Counted from the first letter of the stretch, positions 51,435-60,568 are shown. The stretch is DNA of 64,000 nucleotides from Streptococcus sp. bf_0095 (GCF_004166885.1 NZ_RCYU01000002.1:1-64000), one strand, 5' to 3'. Notes: generated by a model not told the origin, from the letters alone. Numbers and translations: made by a program.

Positions 51435-52784
51435 TTATTCTTGAACTTTTGTTACTTGCTCATCTTCATCGACTAGATCACTGACCTCAACCTTCACCTT
51501 GGTGACACGACCATTTTTCACCTTATCATTTGTAAGGATCAAATGTTTCTTCATGCTATCTACTTCAAAACTCAAGCGCTCCTTGTGCCCTGGAATTCGT
51601 CCGACACCAGTCAGGTAGTAGCCTGCAATGGTATCCACATCATCACTTTCCAGCTTCACATCAAAATACTCATTGAAGTCATTTAAGGTCACAATCCCCT
51701 GAACGATATAGAGGTTGGGGGCAATTTCAAACACATCATTTTCAGCCTTATCGGTTTCATCATCAATTTCACCGACAATTTCCTCGAGAAGGTCTTCCAA
51801 AGTAACTAGACCAGCCATTCCTCCATACTCATCGAGCAAAATAGCCATCTGATTTTGTGTATTTCGGAGTTCCTTTAAGAGGTCATCCACAAAGATTGTT
51901 TCCGGTACAAAGAGAGGTTCCTGAAGGATCTTTCGAAGAGCGATGTTATCAAAGCCATTTACAAAGCCCTCATTGAGGAGGCGTTTGGTATGGATGAGAC
52001 CAATAACATTGTCTTTGTCATCATCATAGACAGGAATCCGAGAAAAATTCTGTTTTAAAATACTCTCGATGATTTCTCTGGTATCATCTTGGATATCCAC
52101 CATAAAGGCATCCGTACGAGGAACCATTAGCTCACGCGCCATCAGCTCATCTAGTGAAAAGACTCCTTGCAACATTTCAATCTCGTCAGCATCCAGACTC
52201 GTTTCACTCTTAGCCAGCATATAGGCAATCTCATCTCGTGACATCTCTTCGTCTGCATCATCGAATTGCATAGGGGTCAGACGACTAACTAGATTCGTTG
52301 ATGCCGATAAGAGCCAGACAAAGGGGCTAACGATTTCCCCTAGTAAAATAACAATTGGAGCCGTCCGAACAGCCAAGCTATCTTTCAGATTCATGGCAAT
52401 CCGCTTGGGATATAACTCACCAAATACAATCGAAATATAGGTCAGAAAAGCCAGTGAGAGGAAACTAGCTATCGCACGCGCTGTCTCCGTATTTCCCATC
52501 CAAGAAGCTATTACTTTCCCAAGATTATCAGCTAGACTTGCCCCAGACAAGATGGTAATCAAGGTAATACCAACTTGAATCGTGGATAAAAAGTGGTTTG
52601 GATTTTCCAATACCTTTAAGAGACGAATATATTTCTTATCGCCTTCCTCCGCTTTTTGTTCTACCCGAGAACGATTCAGCGATACCATCGACATCTCCGT
52701 TGCAGAGAAAAAAGCATTAAATAAGGTCAATACAAATAGTAAAACAAATTGCAGTATTAAATCCTGACTGCCAGGGTCTTCCAT
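51435..52784 (-). CDS. CNNM/CBS-domain membrane protein (hemolysin-like, MpfA/CorC type)
   Basis: About 449 residues from ATG 52784 (MEDPGSQDLILQFVLLFV), 7 nt after GAGGAG. A DUF21/CNNM membrane domain (about 8-190, four hydrophobic segments), two CBS motifs (about 215-335; RELMVPRTDAFMVDIQDDT, GLVTLEDLLEEIVGEI) and a C-terminal CorC_HlyC domain (about 350-440). Related proteins (MpfA of S. aureus, YhdP/YugS of B. subtilis) are linked to Mg2+ efflux; the old hemolysin label is not supported. The terminator follows 9 bp after the stop. Confidence 0.9.
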   Translation of the reverse strand: MEDPGSQDLILQFVLLFVLTLFNAFFSATEMSMVSLNRSRVEQKAEEGDKKYIRLLKVLENPNHFLSTIQVGITLITILSGASLADNLGKVIASWMGNTETARAIASFLSLAFLTYISIVFGELYPKRIAMNLKDSLAVRTAPIVILLGEIVSPFVWLLSASTNLVSRLTPMQFDDADEEMSRDEIAYMLAKSETSLDADEIEMLQGVFSLDELMARELMVPRTDAFMVDIQDDTREIIESILKQNFSRIPVYDDDKDNVIGLIHTKRLLNEGFVNGFDNIALRKILQEPLFVPETIFVDDLLKELRNTQNQMAILLDEYGGMAGLVTLEDLLEEIVGEIDDETDKAENDVFEIAPNLYIVQGIVTLNDFNEYFDVKLESDDVDTIAGYYLTGVGRIPGHKERLSFEVDSMKKHLILTNDKVKNGRVTKVKVEVSDLVDEDEQVTKVQE

Positions 52785-52858
52785 GGATATTCTCCTCAAT
52801 GTATAGTAATAATGCCCATTATATCATATTTTTTAAAATGGTGCATAGTCGTAAAAAT

Positions 52859-52881
52859 TTCCCTCCTAAAAGAGGAGGGAA
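52859..52881 (-). terminator. Terminator of the Mga-family gene
   Basis: 9-bp stem TTCCCTCCT/AGGAGGGAA with a 5-nt loop, followed on the minus strand by ATTTTTACG. Confidence 0.85.
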
Positions 52882-52888
52882 GGTTTAG

Positions 52889-54370
52889 TTATACTCCATA
52901 ACGTGTAAAGTCATAAAAGAGTACATTCAGTTTTTCTACAAGTTCCAAAAGGGTTAAACTACTTGTACAAATAAATTTTTTCCCTTTTATATTCGGAATC
53001 ATAAAGTTGGCAACAATGACATCATATTCGGTGTGCTCTAGTTCATGAAGATTAAAGTCATGCTTGATGACCTGTGAAAACTCAAAGTTATCCGTACAAT
53101 AGAATTTTAAGAAATCAATCATGGACTTGGCATGGTGGTCATCGTATCGGCTAATGATTAAGACCTTGACAGCCGTCCGTCTCCTTAATAGTTGAGGCAA
53201 TAGATTTTCCCAATGTGAAAATACGGTATAAATCTGATGCTTGAGGTTTTCAGGATTTTCATGAAAGCCCATCTCTTTGAGATAGTGATACAAACCCGTT
53301 TCAACATCCTGATAAAATTTCGGGAAGAGGGTGCGATAATCCTCATTGGTATAGCTCTTGGTATCATAGAGAAGAAATTCACCAAAGATTTCACGCCGCT
53401 CCAAATAGGCGGTATTGTGAATATGCATAATCATCTCTTCATAATTCTCAAGTTCCAAACCATAAGATTTACTCAGGTGATCAAGAAATTGAGAGGCTAG
53501 AATATAGGATTTTTTTGTAACAGCATCTTCCTCGGTAGCATCAATCAGATCCTGCGGAGTAAAGTAAAAACGTTTCTGCAGAAAAATGATAAAGAGCTGT
53601 TCAATGGTTTCTTCGTTAAATTCTACACCCAGTTGCAGGCCAAAATAACGAAGCATCTCATTGATTTTTGGGAGTTCTTGGTAAAGATAGGCGTATTGTT
53701 CAAAATTATTGGCCCCTTCAATCCGATACCCTTGCTTGATCCGGTAAAGATAGACCGTCAGCATAATTTTATAAGAATGAAAGATCGAATAAGTCAGTGG
53801 GATTTCCGTCAGTTTATAGAAGAAGGTGATGAAATCAATGATGACTTGTTCTCTGATATCTGGAAATGGCCACTCTAAATAATAATATCGCTCTGCAAAA
53901 TATTGGGAATAGAAAAAGCGAATATCGACTTCGTCTCCCACGACATTTAGAGGATTCAAGGTGATTCGAATATTGTACTTTTCCTGAATAATTTGGTTGA
54001 TGTTTCGAATCAAGCGATAAAATGATTGTTGACTGAGATCATATCGTCTACAAATTAAGTCACTGGAAACGTCCTTATGGAAGAACAAGTATTCCAAGAG
54101 GGAGAAAGCTGTAGATTCTTTAAAGAAGTGATGGTAGACCACCTCAATCCCAACCGAATCATCATAGCTGATCTTAATGCCATTTGTCGAAGACTCAATC
54201 AAGAACTCTTTAAAGACCGTTCGTAAATTTGAAAGATCCTCCTTCAATGACCGTTCTGTACAATCTAACATTTCTGCGAGTTCCTTCAAATGAAACCAGC
54301 GCTTCTCTCGAATTAATGTTTCTAGCAAACGCATTTGGCGTCGCTGCTTTTTGGCAAGCAATTCTATCAT
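52889..54370 (-). CDS. Mga-family transcriptional regulator
   Basis: 493 residues, the size of pneumococcal MgaSpn, with the same motifs in order: KRWFHLKELAEMLDCTERSLKEDL (first winged helix), a second HTH around SSDLICRRYDLSQQSFYRLI (about 100-125), STNGIKISYDD, VYHHFFKESTAFSLLEYLFF, YYYLEWPF, PRD-like central regions and an EIIB-like C-terminus (VKVLIISRYDDHHAKSM). Mga-type regulators control surface and sugar genes and may be phosphorylated by the PTS. No surface-protein gene is adjacent, so the target is not evident. The upstream region to 54480 holds no other gene. Confidence 0.88.
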   Translation of the reverse strand: MIELLAKKQRRQMRLLETLIREKRWFHLKELAEMLDCTERSLKEDLSNLRTVFKEFLIESSTNGIKISYDDSVGIEVVYHHFFKESTAFSLLEYLFFHKDVSSDLICRRYDLSQQSFYRLIRNINQIIQEKYNIRITLNPLNVVGDEVDIRFFYSQYFAERYYYLEWPFPDIREQVIIDFITFFYKLTEIPLTYSIFHSYKIMLTVYLYRIKQGYRIEGANNFEQYAYLYQELPKINEMLRYFGLQLGVEFNEETIEQLFIIFLQKRFYFTPQDLIDATEEDAVTKKSYILASQFLDHLSKSYGLELENYEEMIMHIHNTAYLERREIFGEFLLYDTKSYTNEDYRTLFPKFYQDVETGLYHYLKEMGFHENPENLKHQIYTVFSHWENLLPQLLRRRTAVKVLIISRYDDHHAKSMIDFLKFYCTDNFEFSQVIKHDFNLHELEHTEYDVIVANFMIPNIKGKKFICTSSLTLLELVEKLNVLFYDFTRYGV

Positions 54371-54486
54371 CTTATAGAAACTCCTTGATTTTCTATCATT
54401 ACTAATTCATTATAACATATTTTCTTAAAGGAAAGGTAAAAGTTAACGATTCAAGTACTTAGCTTACCCTTTCTTAGTCTATATTC

Positions 54487-54667
54487 AAAAGAGAGTGGGA
54501 CAGAAATCGGTCATTCGTTAGAATTCGATTTCGTCGTCCCACCTCCGCACAGTTGAGTAGGATTGTAAAAGCTGATGAAATCAGCGTAGTAGAGCCCACT
54601 CAACCACTGCGTCTTGCTCGACATTCCAAAGACACTTAAGAGGCTAGGACTTTTGTCCCAGCCTCTT
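54487..54667 (+). repeat. Three-stem-loop intergenic element, copy D (+)
   Basis: Same element in plus orientation, opposite in strand to the gene it follows (AI-2E family, stop at 54678). Read on the minus strand its SL1 (GTGGGAC...GTCCCAC) is followed by TCTCTTTTG and can act as terminator, so the element works from either side. Confidence 0.9.
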
Positions 54668-54677
54668 ATTTATTCTG

Positions 54678-55805
54678 TTAGGATTTATTAATGATTCCAA
54701 ACTCTTCTTGCTTGCGCTGCTCTTGTGTCTTTTTATGATTTTCATACAAGGCCACCAAGAATTTAACGATTTCTTTACCAATCGAATAAACCGGAATCGC
54801 CACGATCATTCCAATGACACCATAGATGTTACTGGATAAGAGCAAGAGAACCATGATAGTAATGGGATGCACCTTCATCACCCCTCCCACAATCCGTGGA
54901 TAAAGGATATTTCCATCGATTTGTTGAACAATCAACATGAAGATGACTGCTTTGACCATCATATTGAAATCGGTAAAAGCATAAGTAACTACCATAGGTA
55001 TTAAGCCAATCGTCGGCCCAATATAGGGAATAAGGATGCCCAAGGCTGAGAAAATAGCAAAGACCAAGGCATATTTCAAACCGATAATACTGTAGCCAAT
55101 AAAGGCTAGAGTTCCAATAATCAAGGCATCGATAGAAATCCCACTAATATAACGAGAAACTGTTTGGTTGAGACTCACTAAGAGGGAGCTAATATTCCGC
55201 CGGTCATTCTTCAGGATAGTCCGCTCTATCATTGGTAGCAACTTCTTCCCATCAATCAAGAAGTAAACCAGGAAGATCGGCGTCATAACCAGAATGAAGA
55301 GCGTATTGACAATCGTCGATACCACACTACCCAAACTATTGGTCACACTGTTTAAGATATTTTGTAGAATATCCACATAAGATAGGTTTAGTTGCTGAAT
55401 GGTTGATTGGATATTGATACTCTGAAAGGCTGGATTTTTAGATAACTTCGTCACAAAACTTTGCACTTCCCAATACAAGCCTTGGGTTGAATTAATCAAG
55501 CTTGTCAACTGGTTGATCAAAATAGGCAAGATATAAACAATCCCATAAATAATCAATCCAAAAAGGGTTACCAAGGTTAATAGAATGCCCAAAATTCGAT
55601 TCAGATGAAATTTCTTTTCCAAAAATTCTACGATAGGATTGGTGATATAATACAAGAAACCAGCAATCAAAAATGGAAGAATAATGGTATTCAGAACAGA
55701 TACAAATGGAGAGATGAGGCTTCCCATACTTCCCCAAATATAGAATATAATCGTTAATAATAGGACTTCACAGGTCCAGAAAAATAATTTACTTTTATGA
55801 AACAT
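54678..55805 (-). CDS. AI-2E family transporter
   Basis: A 375-residue membrane protein with seven or eight helices of the AI-2E/PerM superfamily (PF01594): PFLIAGFLYYITNPIVEFLEKK near the N-terminus, GISIDALIIGTLAFIGYSIIG, and the typical IPYIGPTIGLIPMV and QIDGNILYPRIVG motifs. The family contains exporters and Na+/H+ antiporters; the autoinducer-2 label is historical and the substrate here is unknown. It is transcribed from an extended -10 back to back with the ABC ATPase gene. Confidence 0.9.
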   Translation of the reverse strand: MFHKSKLFFWTCEVLLLTIIFYIWGSMGSLISPFVSVLNTIILPFLIAGFLYYITNPIVEFLEKKFHLNRILGILLTLVTLFGLIIYGIVYILPILINQLTSLINSTQGLYWEVQSFVTKLSKNPAFQSINIQSTIQQLNLSYVDILQNILNSVTNSLGSVVSTIVNTLFILVMTPIFLVYFLIDGKKLLPMIERTILKNDRRNISSLLVSLNQTVSRYISGISIDALIIGTLAFIGYSIIGLKYALVFAIFSALGILIPYIGPTIGLIPMVVTYAFTDFNMMVKAVIFMLIVQQIDGNILYPRIVGGVMKVHPITIMVLLLLSSNIYGVIGMIVAIPVYSIGKEIVKFLVALYENHKKTQEQRKQEEFGIINKS

Positions 55806-55824
55806 CCCTTTCCTCCTATCTGCT

Positions 55825-55851
55825 ATTTTATCATATTTATGGTAAAATAGA
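55825..55851. promoter_or_regulatory. Divergent extended -10 promoters
   Basis: Minus strand TGATAAAAT (55833-55825) for the AI-2E gene and plus strand TGGTAAAAT (55840-55848) for the ABC gene lie only 6 bp apart. Neither has a clear -35. Confidence 0.6.
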
Positions 55852-55876
55852 AAATATTTTTATGAAGGTTAAAAAG

Positions 55877-56665
55877 ATGAAAGAAAGCTTAATTGAACTG
55901 AAAGACGTCACTCTAAGAAAAGAAGGAAAAAACCTCCTCTCCCATTTAAATTGGACCGTTAAAAAAGGGGAAACCTGGGCCATCCTTGGCCTGAATGGTG
56001 CTGGAAAATCGACCCTCCTTCGTCTCTTAATGGCGGAATACTGGAAAACAGAAGGAGAGGTTTCTGTCCTTGGAACACAATTTGGACAAGGCGACATTCC
56101 TGAACTCCGCAAGCGAATTGGAGTGGTTAGCTCCTTTATTTCTGAGCGCATCCCTGAATCTCTATCCCCAGAAGAAATCGTCCTCACTGGTAAATACAAG
56201 AGTAGCATCCTCTATACAACTTACGGAGAGAAAGAACTCCAAGAAGCACGGTCCATGTTGCGTCGCATCGGTGCTACTTCTTTGATTGGGCGAAAATACA
56301 GGACCCTCTCTCAAGGGGAAAAACAGACGATTCTTATCGCCCGTGGTCTCATGGAAGAACCCGACCTTCTCATCTTCGACGAAGCCTCAAGTGGGCTCGA
56401 CTTATTTGCTCGGGAAGCCATCTTTCAGTTGATTCACCAGATCAAACAGATGGAAAAGGCACCGACCATTCTCTTTGTCACCCACCATGCGGAGGAAATC
56501 ACCAAATCTTTTAGCCATGTCCTTCTCCTCAAGGAGGGACAAAGTTTTGCCCAAGGCCCTAAGGAGGATATTCTCACCCAAGAAACTCTATCAGCCTTTT
56601 ATGGGGGGAAGGTCCAGCTGATTCCTATCGGGGAAGATCGCTATTACATTCAGCCAGACCAGTAA
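55877..56665 (+). CDS. ABC transporter ATP-binding protein (YlmA-like)
   Basis: About 262 residues from ATG 55877 (MKESLIELKDVTLRKEGKN), 8 nt after AAGG; ATG 55862 has no ribosome-binding site. Walker A GLNGAGKST, signature LSQGEKQTI, Walker B LLIFDEASSGLDL and switch His THHAEEI. DEA in place of DEP and the overall length resemble B. subtilis YlmA. No permease gene is adjacent, so its partner or role (transport or other) is unknown. Confidence 0.85.
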   Translation: MKESLIELKDVTLRKEGKNLLSHLNWTVKKGETWAILGLNGAGKSTLLRLLMAEYWKTEGEVSVLGTQFGQGDIPELRKRIGVVSSFISERIPESLSPEEIVLTGKYKSSILYTTYGEKELQEARSMLRRIGATSLIGRKYRTLSQGEKQTILIARGLMEEPDLLIFDEASSGLDLFAREAIFQLIHQIKQMEKAPTILFVTHHAEEITKSFSHVLLLKEGQSFAQGPKEDILTQETLSAFYGGKVQLIPIGEDRYYIQPDQ

Positions 56666-56690
56666 TCATTAGCCTACTAATACACAAAAG

Positions 56691-56723
56691 AAAGAGATTG
56701 GGACAAACGTCACCAATCTCTTT
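56691..56723. terminator. Terminator after the ABC gene (solo SL3-like hairpin)
   Basis: 11-bp stem AAAGAGATTGG/CCAATCTCTTT with loop GACAAACGTCA, followed by TTCTTCTT on the plus strand. The antiporter gene converges from the other side. Stem and loop resemble SL3 of the repeat element with paired changes. Confidence 0.85.
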
Positions 56724-56755
56724 TCTTCTTCTATCTTAGATAGAACTGTCATTTT

Positions 56756-58810
56756 TTATCGATTTCGAGCGTAATTGATCATATCATATGGTAGAGTATT
56801 GGCACTTTCCCTCAAGGAATAGTTTTCCAATTCGTTGACATTTTGCCGCATGCGACGTGCATACTTGGCCGAAATCAAATGTTGCTCCTCATATTTGAAA
56901 ATGAGTTTTCTCTCCAGGTAATAGCCTCTTAGCATCTCATCAATATTATTGGGCTTGATCCGATTGATAACCCGCTCTACAAAGGCTCCACTGGTAATCA
57001 ATGACGTTTCACGCAGACGTGATTCTTGAAGGAAAGATACCAAACTACTGCGATAGACTCCTTTTAGGTTTTCCAAACTCTCGATAATAATTTCCGTATT
57101 CGCCAAATACAAGGCGGCAATCTGGTCATAATCGATAGCTTCGAGCTTGTAATTTTCTCCGTTTTTCCATGCCTGAATACCGGATCCAAAGGTCAACACT
57201 TCGTGGAAAAGGAGTCGGATTAGGCGGAAGAGCACCAAGAAATAATAGGTCAGGCGCGATGACAGATTGCGATTGATATTTTGCTCCATGGATCGGAGAT
57301 AACGTTGATAGACATGGTAGCTTCTATCTCGAATCTTTCCTTCTTCATAGGCTTGTTCCAAACCATCGTTCTCGATACTGAGAATAAGGAGTTTCAATTG
57401 CTCCCAGTCTCTTTGAGTGGCCTTATCCTCCTGATTGAGAATCATATTTTCTATCCGGCCATGATAATTATCAATAGCCGCATACAGAGGCCCCTTCTGC
57501 TTGGTCACCGTCAACTCCTTCTCCAATAGCATGACGACATCGTTTAAGATAGCAATGTGCATCAAATGATCATTGGATTCCTCTTTGTCTTCGGATAGTT
57601 TTGGTAGGATGAAAAGTCCAATCAGGAAACTACACAAGGTCACCCCTGCTACTAAAAACAAGAGAACTGGATATTCTGCTTCTAGATGCGTCGGTATTAA
57701 CAGAATGGTCGCGATAGACACCGCTCCTTTGACCCCCGAAAAGGTCAACAAGAGAGCATCTTTCAGATACTTATCAATGGATTTTTTCAATCGGAAACCA
57801 CGGTACCAGTAAAATCCATACACCATCAAGAAGCGAATCAAGAATAGGAATCCCGTCAATAAGAGAACAGTCACAATCAAGAGCAGATTGTTGTAAAAGG
57901 GAGTCCTAAGAATTGGCTCAGAAATCATCTCAAGCTCTATCCCCAAAAGGACAAAGACGGATCCGTTAAGGACAAAATTGACTGTATTCCAAACCGTATG
58001 GGTAACCGTATCGACTTTGGCTTCTAGTAGGGTAATTTTCTTAATCCGACTAGCCTTTAGGATCCCAGCCACGACCACCGCAATAATCCCTGATACATGG
58101 ATCTCTTCTGCAATAAAGAAGGTTAACAAGGGAAGACTCAATTCTAAAATGAGTTCACTGGCAATATCTGTTGCCCGAACACTCAACAACAGTTTCTGAA
58201 GCCCACGGTTGACAGCCGCTGTCACAATCCCTACCGCAAAACCTCCTAAAATGGAAACCACCAAATCCCAACTAGCCTGTCCCAATGAGAAGGCACCAGT
58301 AGTCCAAGCAGCCAGAGCTACTCGAAAGGCCACCAAACCTGAAGCATCGTTGAGCAAGCCTTCTCCTTTTAAAATGTTGGAGACCCGTTTAGGAAAGGTA
58401 AAGCGTTCCGAAAGGGAGGCAAAAGCCACTAAATCTGTCGGACCGAGCGCTGCCCCAACTGCCATACAGGCAGCTAGTGGAATTCCTAACCACAAGAGAT
58501 GAGCCAACCAGGCCAAGCTAAGGGTCGAAATAAAAATAACTGGGAAGATTAAAAAGGCGATAATGCGCCAGTGCTTGAGAATAGAAGTAATATCCGCTTC
58601 TTCTGCCTCTCGAAAGAGGAGGGGACCAATAACCAAGGCCAAAAAGAGTTCTGTATCTAAGTGATACTCCGAATTGGGTAAGAGAAAGCCAAGCCCAATC
58701 CCAAGGAAGATCTGGATCAAGGGCAAGGGCAAGGTCGGAATCAACTTATTGGTCGCATTGGAAACAATCAGAACCAGGGAAAAGACGATGGCGTATACAA
58801 GAATCTCCAT
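56756..58810 (-). CDS. Na+/H+ antiporter (CPA1 family)
   Basis: 684 residues: about 12 membrane helices (1-415) with the CPA1 motifs VGAALGPTDLVAFASLSERF and LKGEGLLNDASGLVAFRVALA, where the ND pair carries the ion, and a large cytoplasmic helical tail (about 415-684), as in YjcE/NhaP-type antiporters. It exchanges Na+ (or K+) for H+ and so supports pH and salt tolerance. It is the last gene of a probable operon with the 58814, mnmM and mnmL genes (gaps of 3 bp, an 8-bp overlap, 1 bp). Confidence 0.92.
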   Translation of the reverse strand: MEILVYAIVFSLVLIVSNATNKLIPTLPLPLIQIFLGIGLGFLLPNSEYHLDTELFLALVIGPLLFREAEEADITSILKHWRIIAFLIFPVIFISTLSLAWLAHLLWLGIPLAACMAVGAALGPTDLVAFASLSERFTFPKRVSNILKGEGLLNDASGLVAFRVALAAWTTGAFSLGQASWDLVVSILGGFAVGIVTAAVNRGLQKLLLSVRATDIASELILELSLPLLTFFIAEEIHVSGIIAVVVAGILKASRIKKITLLEAKVDTVTHTVWNTVNFVLNGSVFVLLGIELEMISEPILRTPFYNNLLLIVTVLLLTGFLFLIRFLMVYGFYWYRGFRLKKSIDKYLKDALLLTFSGVKGAVSIATILLIPTHLEAEYPVLLFLVAGVTLCSFLIGLFILPKLSEDKEESNDHLMHIAILNDVVMLLEKELTVTKQKGPLYAAIDNYHGRIENMILNQEDKATQRDWEQLKLLILSIENDGLEQAYEEGKIRDRSYHVYQRYLRSMEQNINRNLSSRLTYYFLVLFRLIRLLFHEVLTFGSGIQAWKNGENYKLEAIDYDQIAALYLANTEIIIESLENLKGVYRSSLVSFLQESRLRETSLITSGAFVERVINRIKPNNIDEMLRGYYLERKLIFKYEEQHLISAKYARRMRQNVNELENYSLRESANTLPYDMINYARNR

Positions 58811-58813
58811 CTC

Positions 58814-59077
58814 TTATCCTCCTGATCGTTGGTTACAACAGTCCTCAAAGAGTTGTTTTTGTTCTTGGATCTTTTGATCAATCTTTGTCAGATCCTTGTG
58901 CTCAATTTTCTTCTGGCTACGTTCCATTTCAAGAGAGACTAACTTCTTCTTGATTTTGATCATCTTTTTGCTCATCCGCGCTTCATCCAAAAAACCGACA
59001 GCACGTTCATGAGACGTTGACTCCACAAAATCGTGACGAAGGGCTTCAATTTTATTTTTTAAAAATTCTTTATCCAT
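58814..59077 (-). CDS. Hypothetical coiled-coil protein
   Basis: 87 residues, highly charged (Lys/Glu), almost wholly predicted coiled coil (about 30-78, KKMIKIKKKLVSLEMERSQKK), ending CCNQRSGG. No membrane segment and no known domain. It overlaps mnmM by 8 bp and precedes the antiporter by 3 bp, so it is co-translated with them; its function is unknown. Confidence 0.65.
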   Translation of the reverse strand: MDKEFLKNKIEALRHDFVESTSHERAVGFLDEARMSKKMIKIKKKLVSLEMERSQKKIEHKDLTKIDQKIQEQKQLFEDCCNQRSGG

Positions 59078-59627
59078 GGCGGTAACTTTCTAATTTTTCA
59101 ATCATGACCAAAAATGGTGGATGATTAATTTGATTGAGGGTCCGATAACTAGTGACCGTAAATTCTTGTTGAGGTAGGTGAGAGACAAAATCCAAGACAG
59201 CATCTTTTTCTAGGTCTCCACCTTCATGACCATAATAGATCATGATAGCTATCCGGCCCCCTTTGACCAAGAGGTGACATAGTTTATCGATGGCTTGAAT
59301 GGTTGTTCTAGGCTGGGTAATGATCGACTTGTCTGCTGAAGGAAGATAGCCTAAATTGAAGATAGCAGCCTTGACCTGGTTTACATAGAAATCAACCTCT
59401 TCATGCCCCTTCAAAAGAAGGTGGGCATTGGCAAGGCCTGCTTCTTCCAAACGCTTCTGCGTATGGACCAAGGCCTGCTCTTGAATATCAAATGCATAAA
59501 CTTCTTTGGCTAGTTTCGCCAAGAAAAGCGTATCATGCCCATTACCCATAGTCGCATCAACGACGGTATCTTGATCCGTAATGACTTCCCTAAGAAAATC
59601 ATGGGCCATTTCTAATGGTCGCAACAT
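59070..59627 (-). CDS. mnmM: tRNA mnm5s2U34 methyltransferase, YtqB type
   Basis: A 185-residue class I SAM-dependent methyltransferase (PF06962) with SAM motif VVDATMGNGHDTLFLA, then AFDIQEQALVHTQKRL, IFNLGYLPSADKSI and a typical MIYYGHEGGDLEKDAV. YtqB of B. subtilis, now MnmM, methylates nm5(s2)U34 in tRNA. It lies 1 bp after the ytqA/mnmL gene, the same pairing as in Bacillus. Confidence 0.88.
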   Translation of the reverse strand: MLRPLEMAHDFLREVITDQDTVVDATMGNGHDTLFLAKLAKEVYAFDIQEQALVHTQKRLEEAGLANAHLLLKGHEEVDFYVNQVKAAIFNLGYLPSADKSIITQPRTTIQAIDKLCHLLVKGGRIAIMIYYGHEGGDLEKDAVLDFVSHLPQQEFTVTSYRTLNQINHPPFLVMIEKLESYRHG

Positions 59628-59628
59628 C

Positions 59629-60561
59629 CTACTCCTCCAATTTTCCTAGTTTACAGCCTTGAACACTTCCTCGACGACGCATTTCTGTTTCAATAGCATT
59701 CAGAACTTCCCACTTATTGAGACTCCACATTGGGCCTATCAGCATCTCTCGCGGAGCATCTCCTGTAATCCGGTGGATGACAATTTCCTTGGGAATAATT
59801 TCCAGTTGGTCACAGATGACCGACACGTATTCCTCCTGGCTCATCAATTGCAACCGCCCTTCATGATAGTCCCGTTGCATCCGAGTGTTGGTCATCAGGT
59901 GGAGCAGGTGTAACTTAATACCATGAATATCATTGTCCGTCACACAACGACGGACATTTTCTACCATCATCTCATGCGTCTCCCCTGGAAGACCGTTGAT
60001 CAAATGCGAAACAATCTCAGCCTTGGGAACCTGATGACGAATCCGCTTGACCGTTTCTACATAGAGCTCGTAACTATGAGCACGGTTGATCAATTCAGAT
60101 GTCGCTTCATAGGTCGTCTGCAAGCCTAGCTCAATGGTCACATGCATTCGCTTTGTCAATTCTGCTAGATAGGCTAACGTTTCATCTGGCAAGCAGTCTG
60201 GCCGTGTCCCGATGTTAATCCCTACAACACCCGGTTCATTGATAGCTTGCTCATAGCGTTCACGAATGACATCGACGGATTCATGGGTATTGGTAAAATT
60301 TTGAAAATACACCAAATACTTTTTCACATCTGGCCATTTGCGGCGCATAAAATCAATCTCTTTGTAAAACTGATCCCGAATAGGGGCATCTGGTGCCACA
60401 ATGGCATCCCCAGAACCAGAAACCGTACAAAAGGTACAGCCACCACGAGCAACAGTTCCATCACGATTGGGACAGTCAAATCCCGCATCAATCGGGACTT
60501 TGAAGGTCTTTTCTCCAAATAGGGTTCGATAATAATCATTTAAAGTCGTATAGGATTTCAT
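59629..60561 (-). CDS. mnmL: Radical SAM protein, TIGR01212/YtqA type (tRNA wobble-uridine modification)
   Basis: About 310 residues from ATG 60561 (MKSYTTLNDYYRTLFGEKTF). Iron-sulfur cluster motif FDCPNRDGTVARGGCTFC (CX11CX2C), an Elp3-like radical SAM core and VVGINIGTRPDCLPDETL. YtqA/MnmL is thought to convert cmnm5U34 to nm5U34, the substrate of MnmM. The -10 TATAAT ends 7 nt before this ATG, so the mRNA would be leaderless; upstream in-frame codons (to 60621) lie ahead of the promoter and cannot be starts from it. Confidence 0.85.
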   Translation of the reverse strand: MKSYTTLNDYYRTLFGEKTFKVPIDAGFDCPNRDGTVARGGCTFCTVSGSGDAIVAPDAPIRDQFYKEIDFMRRKWPDVKKYLVYFQNFTNTHESVDVIRERYEQAINEPGVVGINIGTRPDCLPDETLAYLAELTKRMHVTIELGLQTTYEATSELINRAHSYELYVETVKRIRHQVPKAEIVSHLINGLPGETHEMMVENVRRCVTDNDIHGIKLHLLHLMTNTRMQRDYHEGRLQLMSQEEYVSVICDQLEIIPKEIVIHRITGDAPREMLIGPMWSLNKWEVLNAIETEMRRRGSVQGCKLGKLEE

Positions 60562-60568
60562 ACCCCTC

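Noticed and set aside
51435..52784. Hemolysin function for the CNNM/CBS protein
   Set aside because: The name comes from an old annotation of the family; the domains point to ion (Mg2+) homeostasis.
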